A DNA stretch of 64,000 nucleotides. Source: Holothuria scabra. Its lineage: Eukaryota; Echinodermata; Holothuroidea; Aspidochirotida; Holothuriidae. The notes below the pieces were generated by a model. That model saw only the letters and a list, made by a program, of their open reading frames with translations, had not been told where the DNA came from and made no database searches. Position numbers and translations under genes: made by a program. Below, one piece after another: positions 12,296 through 23,876 of this stretch. The DNA lies in the NCBI GenBank assembly GCA_037179385.1, contig CM074185.1, positions 50,781,000 through 50,844,999 on the forward strand, in the 5' to 3' direction. The stretch's first letter is position 1; each line of letters opens with the position of its first letter.

Positions 12296-15200
12296 ACGTT
12301 TCTTCAATTAATTAATAATTTTTATGCTACTGCGTCTAATATTATCAAGCAATATAATGTTTTCTGTACCCCACATTTGGTGTTGGGGAATGCTATATCT
12401 ACAGGAAAAGGTATTCAGACATTGCAATGGTGTCAAATTTCAAGGACAAACAGGACATTTAATTATTAAGTCAAACAAAAGGAATCTGACAGGATGTATC
12501 TACATTACATAACTTTCTTTAACTTTGTTGAAAAGTGGAGGTACTTTTTAACACTAACCAATTTTTTTAAAGTGACATATCTTGAGCTAAAAGAAGCTAG
12601 GGTGTTGTGACAGGATTTAGAGGACATGGTCTAGAATGTTTTTGTATTTTTTGCAAGACCTTAATGGAAAGCCACTGGAATATGTGCCTTTAATATTACA
12701 GAACTTTTAATAACCAAAGATAAAGGAAAAAATATTGTCATCAGTGTTGCGTTTGGAAATGTATCTTTGAAAAACACATTTGCATTAATTCTAGGGGAAC
12801 ATATTAATTCCTCTGACATTTCATTTATGAGAGACATGATGGAAAATGCTAGTCCCACTTATACCCCAAAAAGAAGCGAAATATATAGCACCATTTTGCA
12901 CCTAAGCCCTTAGAACCAGGAAATTCAAATGGGGAAGGATCGAGACACCCATTTCCTCTTATGCCTAGGTTGGCCCTCTGCTTTATTTCTGGAGATTTGG
13001 TGATCTTTTTGCAATTTTTTATTAAATTGTATGCTTTTTTGCAGGCATAAAATATTGACTGTGTCTATTCTACTTTATTTACAAGAAGAACAAATGCCAT
13101 TTCTATAGCCCTTCAAGGGTCTCAATTTTTCAAAATTGCCAATAAATTGTGGCACTTCACTTCATATTTGGCAGGATGACATACTTTCTTTATGCATAAG
13201 GTTTTTCTCACTCCCTCTCCCCCACCCCCTTTGGAACTTGATCTGTGATCCTGTGACAATGCATGATATGGTTTGATATATATATACACTGTCCAAGCAC
13301 CTTGAGGTTTATCAGTTTTGGCTAAAGAACAACTCCCCAAAAGATAATTTTTTGCAAAGATGATGCCAGCCTTTTCAATAGTTTCTTTCCAGACAAACAG
13401 AAATTGAGTTATAATTCAGAGAATTTCCTCCATGTTTTGTAGAATTTTGGGAAAGCACCATGCATGCAGTAGCTAAAATTTTATTAACTGTACTGACAAA
13501 CAAAATGTTACCCTGGACAGCTAGTCCTTAGTAGAAGAAGGTGTCTTTGTCATGTACTGTGTGAAGATGACAACATTAACATTGCAGCATGCCTTACAGC
13601 CATGAGGCTCTCATATTAAGGACCTTTTAGGCCATTTTCTTGGAAATCCAGTTCGTTCATGACTTGTTTTTCAGCCAAGCTGTTTTGCAAGCAGTTGGTT
13701 TTTGCTGTAATGAGGGAAACTCAGAGGTCCTTGATCAGTTTATAAATCAATGATCCTATCATGCAACGGAAAACTTTTTTGTGTTTAGCAGTTCATAGCA
13801 ATGGATGCATAATGTTTAAGATGTTAAAGGGTACTTGTAGTCATTCACCCTAATTTTGGATTAGTGTTGTAGTCTATAGGCCTTGACTTTTGATTGGTGG
13901 AGCCTGATCACACACCACTGCTAACCTCAAGTTAATGGGAGGAGTGATATTTTTGACACAACTAAATAAAAAGTGGGAACTCGGGAAAATGTATCAATAT
14001 TTAACGAAACTGCACATCTACCACACTCTTCAATTTAGTTTCCCTGAAGTCATACCTGGAAAACTGATAACTCAAGCTTGAGTCTACCGAACCCACAAAT
14101 GGCTCTTACAAATTGAAAACATGTCAAAGGGGCTCTATCATTCATCAGCCCAAATATCAATTTTGCCAGTAGTCTGCAGAAATTCTCAATTGGCACAGCT
14201 CTTTCTTTGACATATCCAATTTAAAATTGCAGAGTTGCTCATTTTGCTTAAAATAAACCAAGAGTGTTGTGATGACACATTGAAGGGCGTTGTCTATGTT
14301 CACCAGGGTATGCCCTGAAGCAGTAAAATGGTATTATGTTTGAATGAGAGTGATTCTTTTTATAGACAGTTGTGAGAGAGGCCAGAAGTTAGTCTAAGTT
14401 TGGGGGAATAGTTAACTGTTTGGCGTGATGAATAACTGTGTTTTAGTCTTATCACACTGGATATACGGAAGAAAAATAAGGAATTTGTGAGATTTAGCAG
14501 TTTTATTAAAATAAATTTGCCAACATTGGGGAATTATTTGATGTTATCTTTTAAATATTAAATTTTTATTATGTACCATATGATAGTAGAATTTGATGGA
14601 GTTGTTCATTCAGCTGGTTCAAACACCTTTATTCACAAGATCCTTTGTAAGAAATCGGAAAATGTAACCTTTAGACACTAGAACTTTAGTACTGGTAAAT
14701 ACTCTCGTAAAGAGTCAGACATACATGAAATGTAATGGCTATGGTTTAACTGTGTAATTGCTGGGCAGTCAAAAACTTACCTTCAATTCATATTTCAGTC
14801 TAGCTCTGTAGAGCTATTTAAGTTGAACACTTGGGTTCATGCATCCTTGTTGAACCTCTGTGATTCAATATCAACATCTCTGTTTGCAATTGGCCAGAAA
14901 TGGAATTTGACTCTTTGAGTTATGTACGTTCTGTAAATACCGATCCTAGGGAACTTTTTAAGATTGTCCATGAAAACTTGCAACTAATTTTTTTTTTTGA
15001 ATTGAAAGAACTGATACTGACTGGATTTGCTTAAATTTCGATCAGGGTGGAAATTTCTATCATGAAACATGTCCTCTTCAAGTCATCTAGCTTAGGCCTA
15101 ATTTCAAGCCGGGAATTGTGCAACTTTATAGCGTGAAGTCCCTGTACAATGTCCTGCAATCTATCTCTTCAGCAAAATTTTTGCTGAAGACAAAGTCATT

Positions 15201-15568
15201 TGCCTCAGCATTACCTGGGCATTACCTGGGGAATGCTAAGGTTCTTTTTAGTGCTGTATATGTAATCCCTGCTTACCCACAATAAGTTCCTGGCAGCTAA
15301 TTCTAACAGCACGGTGGCACTGGGTGACCTCAGATAGAGAGATCTCTCTTACTTTCCTGCCCAAAGAGTTCTACACAGTTAAAACCCTGAGTGGCCCTTT
15401 TTTCTGGATAAAAAGCATTTGGGTCTCCTGCATATGATCACTTTTTGCCCTCTACCTGAGGAAAATGTGGGTTTTTAAGTCTTCAACTCTCATGAATATT
15501 GCACTACTTATGAGGAGTAGTATCCTTTCCCTTTGGGAGGTTTTTTGAGTTCCCCTTTTGGGTCTAGT
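12296..15568. other. RGS intron 1, unannotated stretch
   Basis: Non-coding. A weak reverse-oriented fragment of the ~296-bp TTAA-flanked MITE may lie at about 14165-14270 (AAATTCTCAATTGGCACAGC matches that family). Nothing else is supported. Confidence 0.45.
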
Positions 15569-15726
15569 CATAGACCTATTTCCAAATAGCAATTACGAGG
15601 TATTGTGGGATAGAGTTTTGGTGTTTGTCATTTTTGTCAGTGACATTTTACTGTGGTAAATATTGATGCACACCCAAAACTATATCCCACAATTCATTGT
15701 AATTGCTATTTGGAAATAGATCTATG
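15569..15726. mobile_element. hairpin MITE (palindromic 158-bp element)
   Basis: Two inverted arms of about 56 bp surround a loop of about 45 bp. The left arm starts CATAGACCTATTTCCAAATA and the right arm ends TATTTGGAAATAGATCTATG. A few mismatches separate the arms. No open frame. The outline fits a foldback MITE. Target duplication not clear. Confidence 0.75.
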
Positions 15727-16560
15727 GGTACTGCTAGCCTAACAGTTTCTGCATTACTTTGCCCTTGTTATATAGCCTTGTTACCATGTTCTGGTCTGGC
15801 TTTGTTTTTAGTTTTGGTGTATTCTTATGTTCACTTCAGCTTTGCATGCTTTGTTAATTTTATCATTTGGATTAATTTGTTTTCCAAATTTCCTTTAACC
15901 TATTGACCTTTTCTCCTCGCACCTCCTATTATGCTTATTGAACCCTTTGCGTACCCATTTGTATTTAAATGCTGCCCTATACCTGAACTCTAAACAAAAG
16001 CAAAATTATAAAACCACAGCTTTATAACCCTTAATTAGAATTTTGGTCTAATGGATAATTTGTCTACTGGGATCTGCATTGACAAAGGTAAGAAAGTTAG
16101 AGACATCAACGAGTAATGCGGTCACTTCAGAATCAAATCGTAGTGTTTATTTTGATCATCTGCCTCAGATGTCATACTCCTTCCAGTACTGTTGCTTAAT
16201 TTGCAGCCTGGCAAACATGGTCAAGTATGTATACCTCTGTAGGCTAATTTTGCACTCTGCTATACAAATTGTAGTGTTCACAGAAATGAGTATGATAGAT
16301 CTATTCCCAAAGAATGCTTGAAGAGAGAGCATACTTGCTTTCACCTTACAGTTTGATTGCTATTAGGCGTATGGCTTACTGGCGCCACTTTGGAAACATT
16401 TATAATGACGATTTTAACCTCCGATCATAAATTTCCTAAGGATTCAGTTTGTAATATTTCTGCTTCTTGTATTACATCTATACTTGTTTGTGGAATATCT
16501 AAAAAGGCAGAAGACTTGAAGTTTTAGAAATACATTATTGTACTTTTATACTTATGATAT
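15727..16560. other. RGS intron 1, unannotated stretch
   Basis: Between the hairpin MITE and the L2-like LINE tail. The frame at 15703-15906 starts inside the MITE and has no known domain. No other structure supported. Confidence 0.45.
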
Positions 16561-16639
16561 ATAATTATAATAATATAACAGTTCTTATATAGCGCCTTAC
16601 ACAAGAAGTCTCAAAGCGCTAAAACTATACAACATGCGG

Positions 16640-19585
16640 TCAATAAGACAAAGTAAACAAATGAGTTTTCAAGTTAGTTTTAAATTGTCCAACAGTGGAA
16701 GAGTTCTTGACAAAAGATGGAAGGTCATTCCACAGTTTCGCAGATACTGTTGAAAAAGCACGATCACCATAAGAATGGGTAACAGATGACGGCACATTTA
16801 AAAGAGATTGAGAGCTGGAACGTAGTTCACGTAAAGGCTTGTAATTAGATATAAGATCCTTTAGATATAATAGAGCAAAACCATGGATGCATTTGTATGT
16901 AAGAAGAAGGATTTTGTAGTTGATACGATGCTGCACAGGAAGCCAGTGAAGATTACGAAGAACAGGGGTGATGTGGTCACATGATTTTGTTAATGCAACA
17001 AGTCGAGCTGCTGAGTTTTGAATTCGCTGGAGTTTTGAAATTTGGTGTTTAGGTAAACCATAGAAAAGACTATTTCCATAATCCAGACGGCAGGTAACGA
17101 ATGCATGAATAAGCTTTTCAGTAGTTTGGGCATCCAAATAATGTCGTAATTGACCAATTTTGTGCAAAGCAAAGGAGGCAGAGCGACACACATTATTAAT
17201 ATGCTGAGATAAGCTAAGATCATTCTGGAAAATAACACCCAGATTTTTTGCACTCTGGGCAGGCGTGATTAAAGAGTCTCCAATGGAAATACTGGTGAGT
17301 GGTATAGTATCACGGAAGCGAGAAACAAGGTGTAGTACTTCAGTTTTCTCAGGATTGAGTTTTAAACTGTTGGTGGTTGACCACGAAAGGATGTCCTTAA
17401 CACACGTTTCCAGTTGCGGTAATACTGAATGGCAGTTTCTATTATCAACTATAGCATACACTTGAGTGTCATCTGCATAAATCATTTTGGACAGACCATA
17501 TGATTCTATTATGTTTTCAATAGGAGATGTGTACAAAGTGAAAGCAAGAGGACCAATAACAGATCCTTGAGGGACTCCCTCTTCAGGTACATGAGCCTCA
17601 GATAAGTGACCATTGATATTAATATGTTGCAATCGGTTGGTAAAGTATGATGTAAACCAGCGGAGTGCAGTTTCACAAAATCCAAATCTATTAGAAAGGC
17701 GTTGTAAAAGGATAGTATGATCAATGGTATCAAAAGCAGCAGAATAGTCCAATAATACAAGAACAGATTCCTTTCCTTTATCAGCTGAAAGCAGCAAGTC
17801 ATTGTAAACCCTTAGAAGGGCAGATTCTGTAGAATGGTGGCTTCTGTAAGCAGACTGATACTTGCTGTGAAGGTTATTATGCGAGAGGTAATCTTGGATC
17901 TGTAATACAGCAGCACGTTCAATTGACTTAGCAAGAAATTTGAGATTAGCTACTGGACGATAGTTTTTGAGATTCTCACAGTCAAGCTTTGCATTTTTAA
18001 TAAGAGGAGTAATGTGCGCAACTTTTAGCGACTCTGGAAAAACACCAGTCTGTAGTGAACCATTAATAATCTTTGTTATGATAGGAGCCAGTTCTTTGAT
18101 GCATCTCTTGAGAAGCCAAGTAGGTATAGGATCCATAGAACAAGAAGTTGTTGGAGAGTTCTGAATAATACTAGAGACTTTTTCCACACTAATCAGAGAA
18201 AATCCTCTAAAAGAACTAGTACAAGGCTCACAAGGAATATGTGGATCATTGTTAGCTGGCATATTATGAAGATCCTCCTTAATACATTTCACTTTATTGG
18301 CAAAGAAGTTACTAAAATTATTGGCAAGGGATGGCTGAGAACTAAAACCATGAGGAAGAACATGTTTAGAATCAGGAGCACTTAGACTGTTGACCTTTTG
18401 AAAAAGTTGACGAGAGTTACACTCTTCAAAGTAATGTTGATAATGGTTACGCTTAGAATCAAGAATCATGTTCTTATATAAGTATGCTTGGTCACGAAAG
18501 ATCTGTTTGTGGACTTCAAGTTTACTTTTCAACCACAGGCGTTCAGCACGGCGAAGTTTCTGTTTTTCTTTCCTAAGATTGTCATTATACCAAGGTGCAT
18601 GAGGACGGGCAGTAACTTTACGACAAGAGAGAGGAGCATGAATATTAATAAGCTCACTCAAGACAGCTTCATATTGTCGGACCAGTAAGTTCACCTCAGA
18701 GCAAGGAGCAGTGTATAATTTTGAATTAAGAATATCTTGGCGAAATTTATCAAGGTCAATGTCATTAAACCTTCTAAATTTGACTTCCAATTTAGTGGTA
18801 GGAGGTTTGCTTATTGATACAGAACAAGTTACAGCAGCATGGTCTGAAGGAAGAAAGTGTATAGTTGAAACACCAGAAACAAAATCATCAGATGCCCTTG
18901 TTAGAATTAGATCCAAAGTGTGACCCTTGAGATGAGTAGGGCAAGAGACATGTTGTACAAGATTAGCTGAGTCAATAAGATCCAAGAAAACTGAAGCTTC
19001 ATGATCTGATGAATCATTAACATGGTAGTTGAAGTCACCTGTAATGAGTAAGTTAGCAGGAGCGGATGCAATGTCCTCAATAAATGATGCAAACTCATGA
19101 ATAAATACTGAAGCAGTTGACTTTTTGTTGGCAGTTAGCTGAGGTCTATAAACCACTACTAAACGTAGAGGTTGCTGCATTTTGGCAGTTAAAAACAAAT
19201 CCATATATTCAAATGACTCAAACTGCCTTGCATGCATATCACGAACTTTAAAACCTTTACGAAGACAAATACAAACACCTCCACCAGATCGATCTCTCCT
19301 GGGCACATGAAATAAATAATAATTAGGTAGTGTATTATTCAGGTCTGCAATAATAGGCTCATCTCGTTGATCACCTGTCAGCCAGGATTCTGTAATAGCC
19401 AAGATGTCGATTTTGTCAGACATTATAAAGTCACAAATTATAGGGATCTTAGCTTTTATGGAACGAGCATTCCACAGGGCAAATGAAATTTTATCAGAAC
19501 TGACATTTTTTGTACATTCTTGTGTTGGTTGAGCACAAAGAGATAACTTTAAGTCCTTTCCACCTCTGGGTTTTGGCTTTTCCAA
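16640..19585 (-). CDS. LINE ORF2: endonuclease and reverse transcriptase
   Basis: 981 residues, the usual size for an L2/CR1-group ORF2, uninterrupted. The N-terminal apurinic-type endonuclease keeps its motifs: Asn39 (LWNARS), Glu66 (TESWL), GDFN at 183-186 and SDH at 247-249. The reverse transcriptase follows at about 525-770, with LKNYRPVANL, DYSAAFDTIDH, GVPQGSVIGPL and the catalytic YADD at 703-706. The C-terminal part has HWLPVQHRINYK and AKLWNDLPSF, a pattern familiar from L2-clade ORF2s. The product would nick target DNA and copy the element RNA at the nick. Its start overlaps the end of ORF1 by 37 nt in another frame, so expression needs reinitiation or frameshifting. All key catalytic residues are present, so activity is possible but not shown. 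Confidence 0.92.
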   Translation of the reverse strand: MEKPKPRGGKDLKLSLCAQPTQECTKNVSSDKISFALWNARSIKAKIPIICDFIMSDKIDILAITESWLTGDQRDEPIIADLNNTLPNYYLFHVPRRDRSGGGVCICLRKGFKVRDMHARQFESFEYMDLFLTAKMQQPLRLVVVYRPQLTANKKSTASVFIHEFASFIEDIASAPANLLITGDFNYHVNDSSDHEASVFLDLIDSANLVQHVSCPTHLKGHTLDLILTRASDDFVSGVSTIHFLPSDHAAVTCSVSISKPPTTKLEVKFRRFNDIDLDKFRQDILNSKLYTAPCSEVNLLVRQYEAVLSELINIHAPLSCRKVTARPHAPWYNDNLRKEKQKLRRAERLWLKSKLEVHKQIFRDQAYLYKNMILDSKRNHYQHYFEECNSRQLFQKVNSLSAPDSKHVLPHGFSSQPSLANNFSNFFANKVKCIKEDLHNMPANNDPHIPCEPCTSSFRGFSLISVEKVSSIIQNSPTTSCSMDPIPTWLLKRCIKELAPIITKIINGSLQTGVFPESLKVAHITPLIKNAKLDCENLKNYRPVANLKFLAKSIERAAVLQIQDYLSHNNLHSKYQSAYRSHHSTESALLRVYNDLLLSADKGKESVLVLLDYSAAFDTIDHTILLQRLSNRFGFCETALRWFTSYFTNRLQHININGHLSEAHVPEEGVPQGSVIGPLAFTLYTSPIENIIESYGLSKMIYADDTQVYAIVDNRNCHSVLPQLETCVKDILSWSTTNSLKLNPEKTEVLHLVSRFRDTIPLTSISIGDSLITPAQSAKNLGVIFQNDLSLSQHINNVCRSASFALHKIGQLRHYLDAQTTEKLIHAFVTCRLDYGNSLFYGLPKHQISKLQRIQNSAARLVALTKSCDHITPVLRNLHWLPVQHRINYKILLLTYKCIHGFALLYLKDLISNYKPLRELRSSSQSLLNVPSSVTHSYGDRAFSTVSAKLWNDLPSFVKNSSTVGQFKTNLKTHLFTLSY

Positions 19586-20217
19586 AAAGGAGGCGATGAA
19601 GTAGAATATGTAGACCTTAGAAATGATATAAAGTTCCTGGCTAATTGAACAAGACCCCTTCTATTAAGGTGGATGCCATCATATGAGAGGTGAGAAAAGG
19701 TTATTTTGTAATTGTCAATGAAAGTACATCGATACTCCTCACAGAATTGACGGATACGATTGTTTACATAGCACACATAGATATCAGCCTGGAGGCAGTT
19801 TCGGTTACCAGTGAGTCCAGAGTAGGCCACATGGATATCTTTATTCAGGGACATGAGGATGGTGTGAAGCTTCTGAAAAAGGTTCATTATTTGAGTTGTG
19901 TGGTGTGATGAAACATCATTAGTTCCACAATGAACAATTACAAAACTGGGTTTCTCATCACCAATGAGAAGTGGCACAAACTGGGCAAGCTTCTGAAGTG
20001 TCATACCAGGAATACAATGGTTGACAACTCTATACCTTCGTGAAAGCTTTCTTCCAACCAGATACTTTGGAATAGAGTCACCAAGGATAACAACAACAGG
20101 GCGTTCTGAGGGTGGCTTCTGTGTGGTGGCTTGATGAGAGGAACTACGATGAGTAGGTGAGGGAAATTCGTCTTCAACTGTAGAGGTCTGTTTAGGTGTA
20201 TTAACAGATTTGATCAT
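19549..20217 (-). CDS. LINE ORF1: SGNH/GDSL esterase-like protein
   Basis: 222 residues. After a Ser/Thr-rich N-terminus of about 40 residues comes an SGNH-hydrolase fold. Block I is VILGDSIPK (Ser48), block III is HCGTNDVSS (GTND at 98-101), and block V is DGIHLNRRG (Asp180, His183). The catalytic Ser, Asp and His are all in place. Esterase-type ORF1 proteins are known in CR1/L2-group LINEs, where their exact role (perhaps membrane or lipid contact) is not settled. No zinc knuckle or PHD finger is visible, so the N-terminus may be lost. The ATG at 20217 follows an in-frame TAA. Confidence 0.85.
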   Translation of the reverse strand: MIKSVNTPKQTSTVEDEFPSPTHRSSSHQATTQKPPSERPVVVILGDSIPKYLVGRKLSRRYRVVNHCIPGMTLQKLAQFVPLLIGDEKPSFVIVHCGTNDVSSHHTTQIMNLFQKLHTILMSLNKDIHVAYSGLTGNRNCLQADIYVCYVNNRIRQFCEEYRCTFIDNYKITFSHLSYDGIHLNRRGLVQLARNFISFLRSTYSTSSPPFWKSQNPEVERT

Positions 20218-20860
20218 TGGTGTTCTCTGATTTTACCCTTACACAATCAGAGATTTGTCCAAATATTCTCTTACTCTCTCTCTCTCTCAGTGCTCAGATT
20301 TTTTTTGTCGAAAAGCACACATTATCACCTTTACTGCAGAATGACACCCTCATCATTAAATTTATTGCACGTCCAATTCACGAGCATAGTATTTATGTTA
20401 GACTTGCAAGTTTATGTAGCAGCTTTCAGTGTAATATTTAAGTTATATGAAGACTCAGATCTGCATACAACATATGAATAAATTTTTGATTCAGGCTATT
20501 TGGATTATGGAGACACCTCAGGGATTTGAAAAGGCATCGTGTTTCCCCTTTTCAATATTTCAACTGGAATTGTAGGAATGAAATTATGTACTATTTATGG
20601 ATTAAAAGTGCAATATTTTACTATACATCTCTCGTGTGGAAGAATGATATTGTCTCTCTTTCATTTATCTTCGGTTTAAATACGTGGAGGGGAGTAAATG
20701 TCACCATTGTTTCTCCTTTGTTCAAGGTCATTTGTCATATTAAAAGTTTCAATGGCAATTTTGTATACTCTGAAAATATAGTCACCTACATGTAAAATAA
20801 GTTCATGAATTTGGGCAGTCTGCACTTTTTTCTGTGGATGTAGGCTTATAAATGTAACTG
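20218..20860. other. RGS intron 1, 5' side of LINE
   Basis: Includes a CTCTCTCTCTCTC tract near 20273-20288, possibly LINE 5' UTR or target DNA. No coding evidence. Confidence 0.4.
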
Positions 20861-21158
20861 AAAGTCCCAGTTCTTTCACCCCAAACAGTACCAATTTTCC
20901 TAACCTTCTGAATTAAGCCCCTCCCACAATTGTCTGAAATTCATACTTATCCAGTCCAAATCTCAGTTCATTGCTTCAGGATGAGTATAGAAAAGCTCTA
21001 TTTATATTTCAAAACACTGTCAGTACAGCTCATGTTGTGTAATATGAGCTTTGGAAAACTGCTTTGTTTGAATGAACAGTCAATCAAAAATCCGGGCCAA
21101 TGGAGAGTTTCTGTAACCCCCTACAAGAAGTATAGTTTGGGGTGAGAGGATTTGCCCT
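20861..21158 (+). mobile_element. ~296-bp TTAA-type MITE, copy B
   Basis: Ends AAAGTCCCAGTTCTTTCACC and GGTGAGAGGATTTGCCCTTT are inverse-related. Internal landmarks are CCTAACCTTCTGAATTAAGC, CAATTGTCTGAAATTCATAC and CAATGGAGAGTTTCTGTAAC. The right flank is CCCTTTAAG and the left flank is degraded. This is one of five full copies in the window. Confidence 0.8.
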
Positions 21159-21302
21159 TTAAGTCCTATTATTTTGGTCATACCATTTCTCAAAGTGATG
21201 TGCCAGTTGCAATTATGACCTTGGATACTTCAAATGAAGTACCCCTTAAAGTTTTTAATGCTGAAGGAAATTTTTGCATTAATATAATAAAATAATATAG
21301 TG

Positions 21303-21640
21303 TTTCCGCCAGAGGGGTGGAAAGGGGGGATTTGCCCTCCCCCCATTCTAGAAGAGGGGTAAAATCTCCTTCCCCGCTTGTCTCAAACCCCCCCCCCTCC
21401 CCACTTTTCATTTCCATAAAAAGTAGAACATTGTCAATGCCTTGGTTTCTTACTTACAAAGAGGATACTTTTGCAGCAATACTGGAACATACACAAGTAT
21501 AGATGGCCTTTAAAACTCTTCTTCACAATTGCACCTTATGTGGGCCTTGAAGCAAACTTTGTTCCCCTGAACCCACTCGTAACTTAAGCCTAGGACTGCA
21601 TCAATTTGGACTTAGGGTTTTGTTAATTTGTGTTTCTGAC
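21303..21640. repeat. interspersed repeat with G- and C-rich head, copy 1
   Basis: Shares, with the copy at 32890-33235, a GGGG/CCCC-rich head, then ACTTACAAAGAGGATACTTT, then TTTTGCAGCAAT, GGCCTTTAAAA, CAATTGCACCTTA and AACCCACTCGTAACTT. No coding potential. Probably a transposon end family. Class unknown. Confidence 0.65.
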
Positions 21641-23699
21641 AGAGCCCCTGGCCTGCTAATTTCCTTTAGTATCAAGCAATGAAGTTACCTGTACAAAGAA
21701 ATTACCCAGTTTCAAGCTTATGCTTAATTTGTTCAATTAATGCAACTAGTTATGTAAACATGAGATATTTTCAGAGTAGGAATGAAACTATTGCCAGAAT
21801 TTGTGTGATGAGATTGAATGGTTTATCAAAGCACTGCATGATCAATGTTTTTGTACTTTTAATACCCCTGTGGTATGTCCCCTTCACTGCCCTCTCCCCA
21901 TCGTACCTTGCTGTAATTGACCTTTATTATAACATCCTGTTTCTAGCAGGACATAAGAATTTTGACATTTCCAACCACTCGTCAAGAAATGCTATATGAC
22001 CTAAGACTTTGCTGTATTAAATCCCCAAATGTATGCATTTAATACAAATAGCAAACAGGAGTCGGGAAAAGTCTTGTCAAATGCAGTACATACTTGTAGC
22101 ACGTAGCTAGTAAAATAGTTTTAATTTTGAGGCCAACCTTTCAAATAAAATTCATGAGTTTGAGGCACAGTTAGGTTTGACTTAATTGTAAATTGTTCAT
22201 TCCATGTAAAAGTAAGTCCTAAATATTCTGTATTTTTCAGTAGATATTCTCTTGTTCCCAGTACAATAAATCTACCCAATTTGCAAAATAACATTTATGA
22301 AATTTTCAAAATTGGTGAAGGCATTCGGCAGGAAGTACAGTTTAAGGCTCATTAATTTTCTCAAATGCTATTGAGAGAGCTTTCTAAACATTACCCAATC
22401 GCTTCTTGTTTACATGTTATCTGTTTAAATCTAAGGAAATTCAAATTCACATCACACATGGCTTTGAAAAAAGTGCATCAGGTAGTAGACGCAGGAACTA
22501 CGCCATTCCATTATTTTGGAATTGGGTGTCCGAATGCCAATGAGGTTTGATTTTTAATAAGTTGTAACTGCTTACAGAGATAGTCGCAGGAACATTTCAT
22601 AATCGTCTGCTACACACATTGTAAAACATAACAGTCATTGTATTATGCATCAGTCATAGGAATATGCTGCAGCCTCTGCAATGATTGAAATATTAAATAG
22701 GCAATGTTGATCAACAGGGTTGTCGCCAGATCATTTTTAGACCTGGATAATTTGTGGTCACTGTCCTGAGGGAGCGGTTCAAGGGGAGTCAGTGTCTCAC
22801 CTCCCCTCTGAAAATTTTTTGCAGATCGGAGAGTGCTCATAAAAAAGAGGAAGTATCACTGGATTCCAAAAAAACTAAGAATTTTATTCAGTTAGTGTTA
22901 GAACTTTGCCCAGCGTGGTGATGCTGATATTGATGGCGAGTACCGGGTGGAGATTTTGAGGGCTGGGTAGCACCGCCCAGTGTGGTGACAATTACCCTCT
23001 TAGTCAATCACAACTAGTGGCCAATTAAAATTAGAAAACGTATGATATCAACACACCTGTATATGAGAAAGGATCTCTTCCCCCCGCCTTCCCCTTTCTT
23101 CATTTTGGGACATGTGGGACATTTTGGCTGAATTTGTAGAAAGTAGCTTAAAATTCTTAGAAATTACGACAGACTCCCTAAAAATTGGAAAGGGACGTAT
23201 AAACAAAGTGGGAAAACTTCAATAAAATTTGCTGGACAATAAATTGATGTATAAAATAGGTACAAGCCCCCTGCCCATCAAAGTAGTCCCAGTCACCTGT
23301 GGGTATCAAAATAAACAAATGGGACGTAATTGTACAATAGTAATGATACAATGCATTATTAAGTAAAGCTTGTAGGTGAACACAAGTAAATAAAACCAAA
23401 TCATTGATATGTACATTTTCTTACAATACCTAAAGATTAAGTAGATTTACTTCTTGAATATAGACCATTAGTAGTCAACTTTACTGGTATGTTGGGGGCA
23501 GGGGGAACATAGCAATTTCTGTCAAGAATTTACCATGTCAAATCTAAAGTCAATAGGTGCATTTCCAAAACATGGGGGATACTGCCGTCCCCTCCTCAGG
23601 ATTTATACCCATGGCAAACTACGGTCATGACTATGAACTTAGCCTGCCCAGGCCATTTCCTTTACTGCAGGGGCAATATTGTGTAGCATAAGTTAACCA
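21641..23699. other. RGS intron 1, unannotated stretch
   Basis: No exon, domain or clear repeat found. A pair of GCCCAG(C/T)GTGGTGA motifs near 22910 and 22976 is too short to classify. Confidence 0.45.
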
Positions 23700-23876
23700 C
23701 CCCCCGTGAACTGAGGGTTTTAGAATATGCCCACAGTATTTCCCTGCTGCAGTAAGAGGTGACTAAGGGAAACCAAACTTGCACTTGAACATAGCCTACT
23801 TGAAAATAAATTTAACTTTGAACCTTTTATCAAGTTGACTGCAACACTATGTAACACATGCTTGTTGGTGTGTCTT
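23700..23876 (+). repeat. short interspersed repeat (AGGCGACTA family), copy
   Basis: Longer copy of the family at 12188. GGGTTTTAGAATATGCCCAC leads to AGTAAGAGGTGACTAAGGGA, CCAAACTTGCACTTGAAC and a distal ATGTAACACATGCTTGTTGG, which is shared with 42110-42239. Confidence 0.65.

Larger units (their letters stand above)
16561..20217 (-). mobile_element. L2-like non-LTR retrotransposon (LINE), near intact
   Basis: A - strand LINE with two overlapping reading frames and a short 3' region. The 3' end reads AGCGCTTTGAGACTTCTTGT, then GGCGCTATATAAGAACTG, then an AT-rich tail. This GCGC(T)-stem plus simple-repeat tail is typical of L2/CR1-group elements. Both frames are uninterrupted, so the insertion is probably young. 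It sits antisense in RGS intron 1. The 5' limit is uncertain: ORF1 is short and has an in-frame TAA shortly before its ATG, so the element may be 5' truncated near or beyond 20217. Confidence 0.9.

Noticed and set aside
16990..19908. Several short frames on both strands inside the LINE
   Set aside because: Shadows of ORF1 and ORF2.
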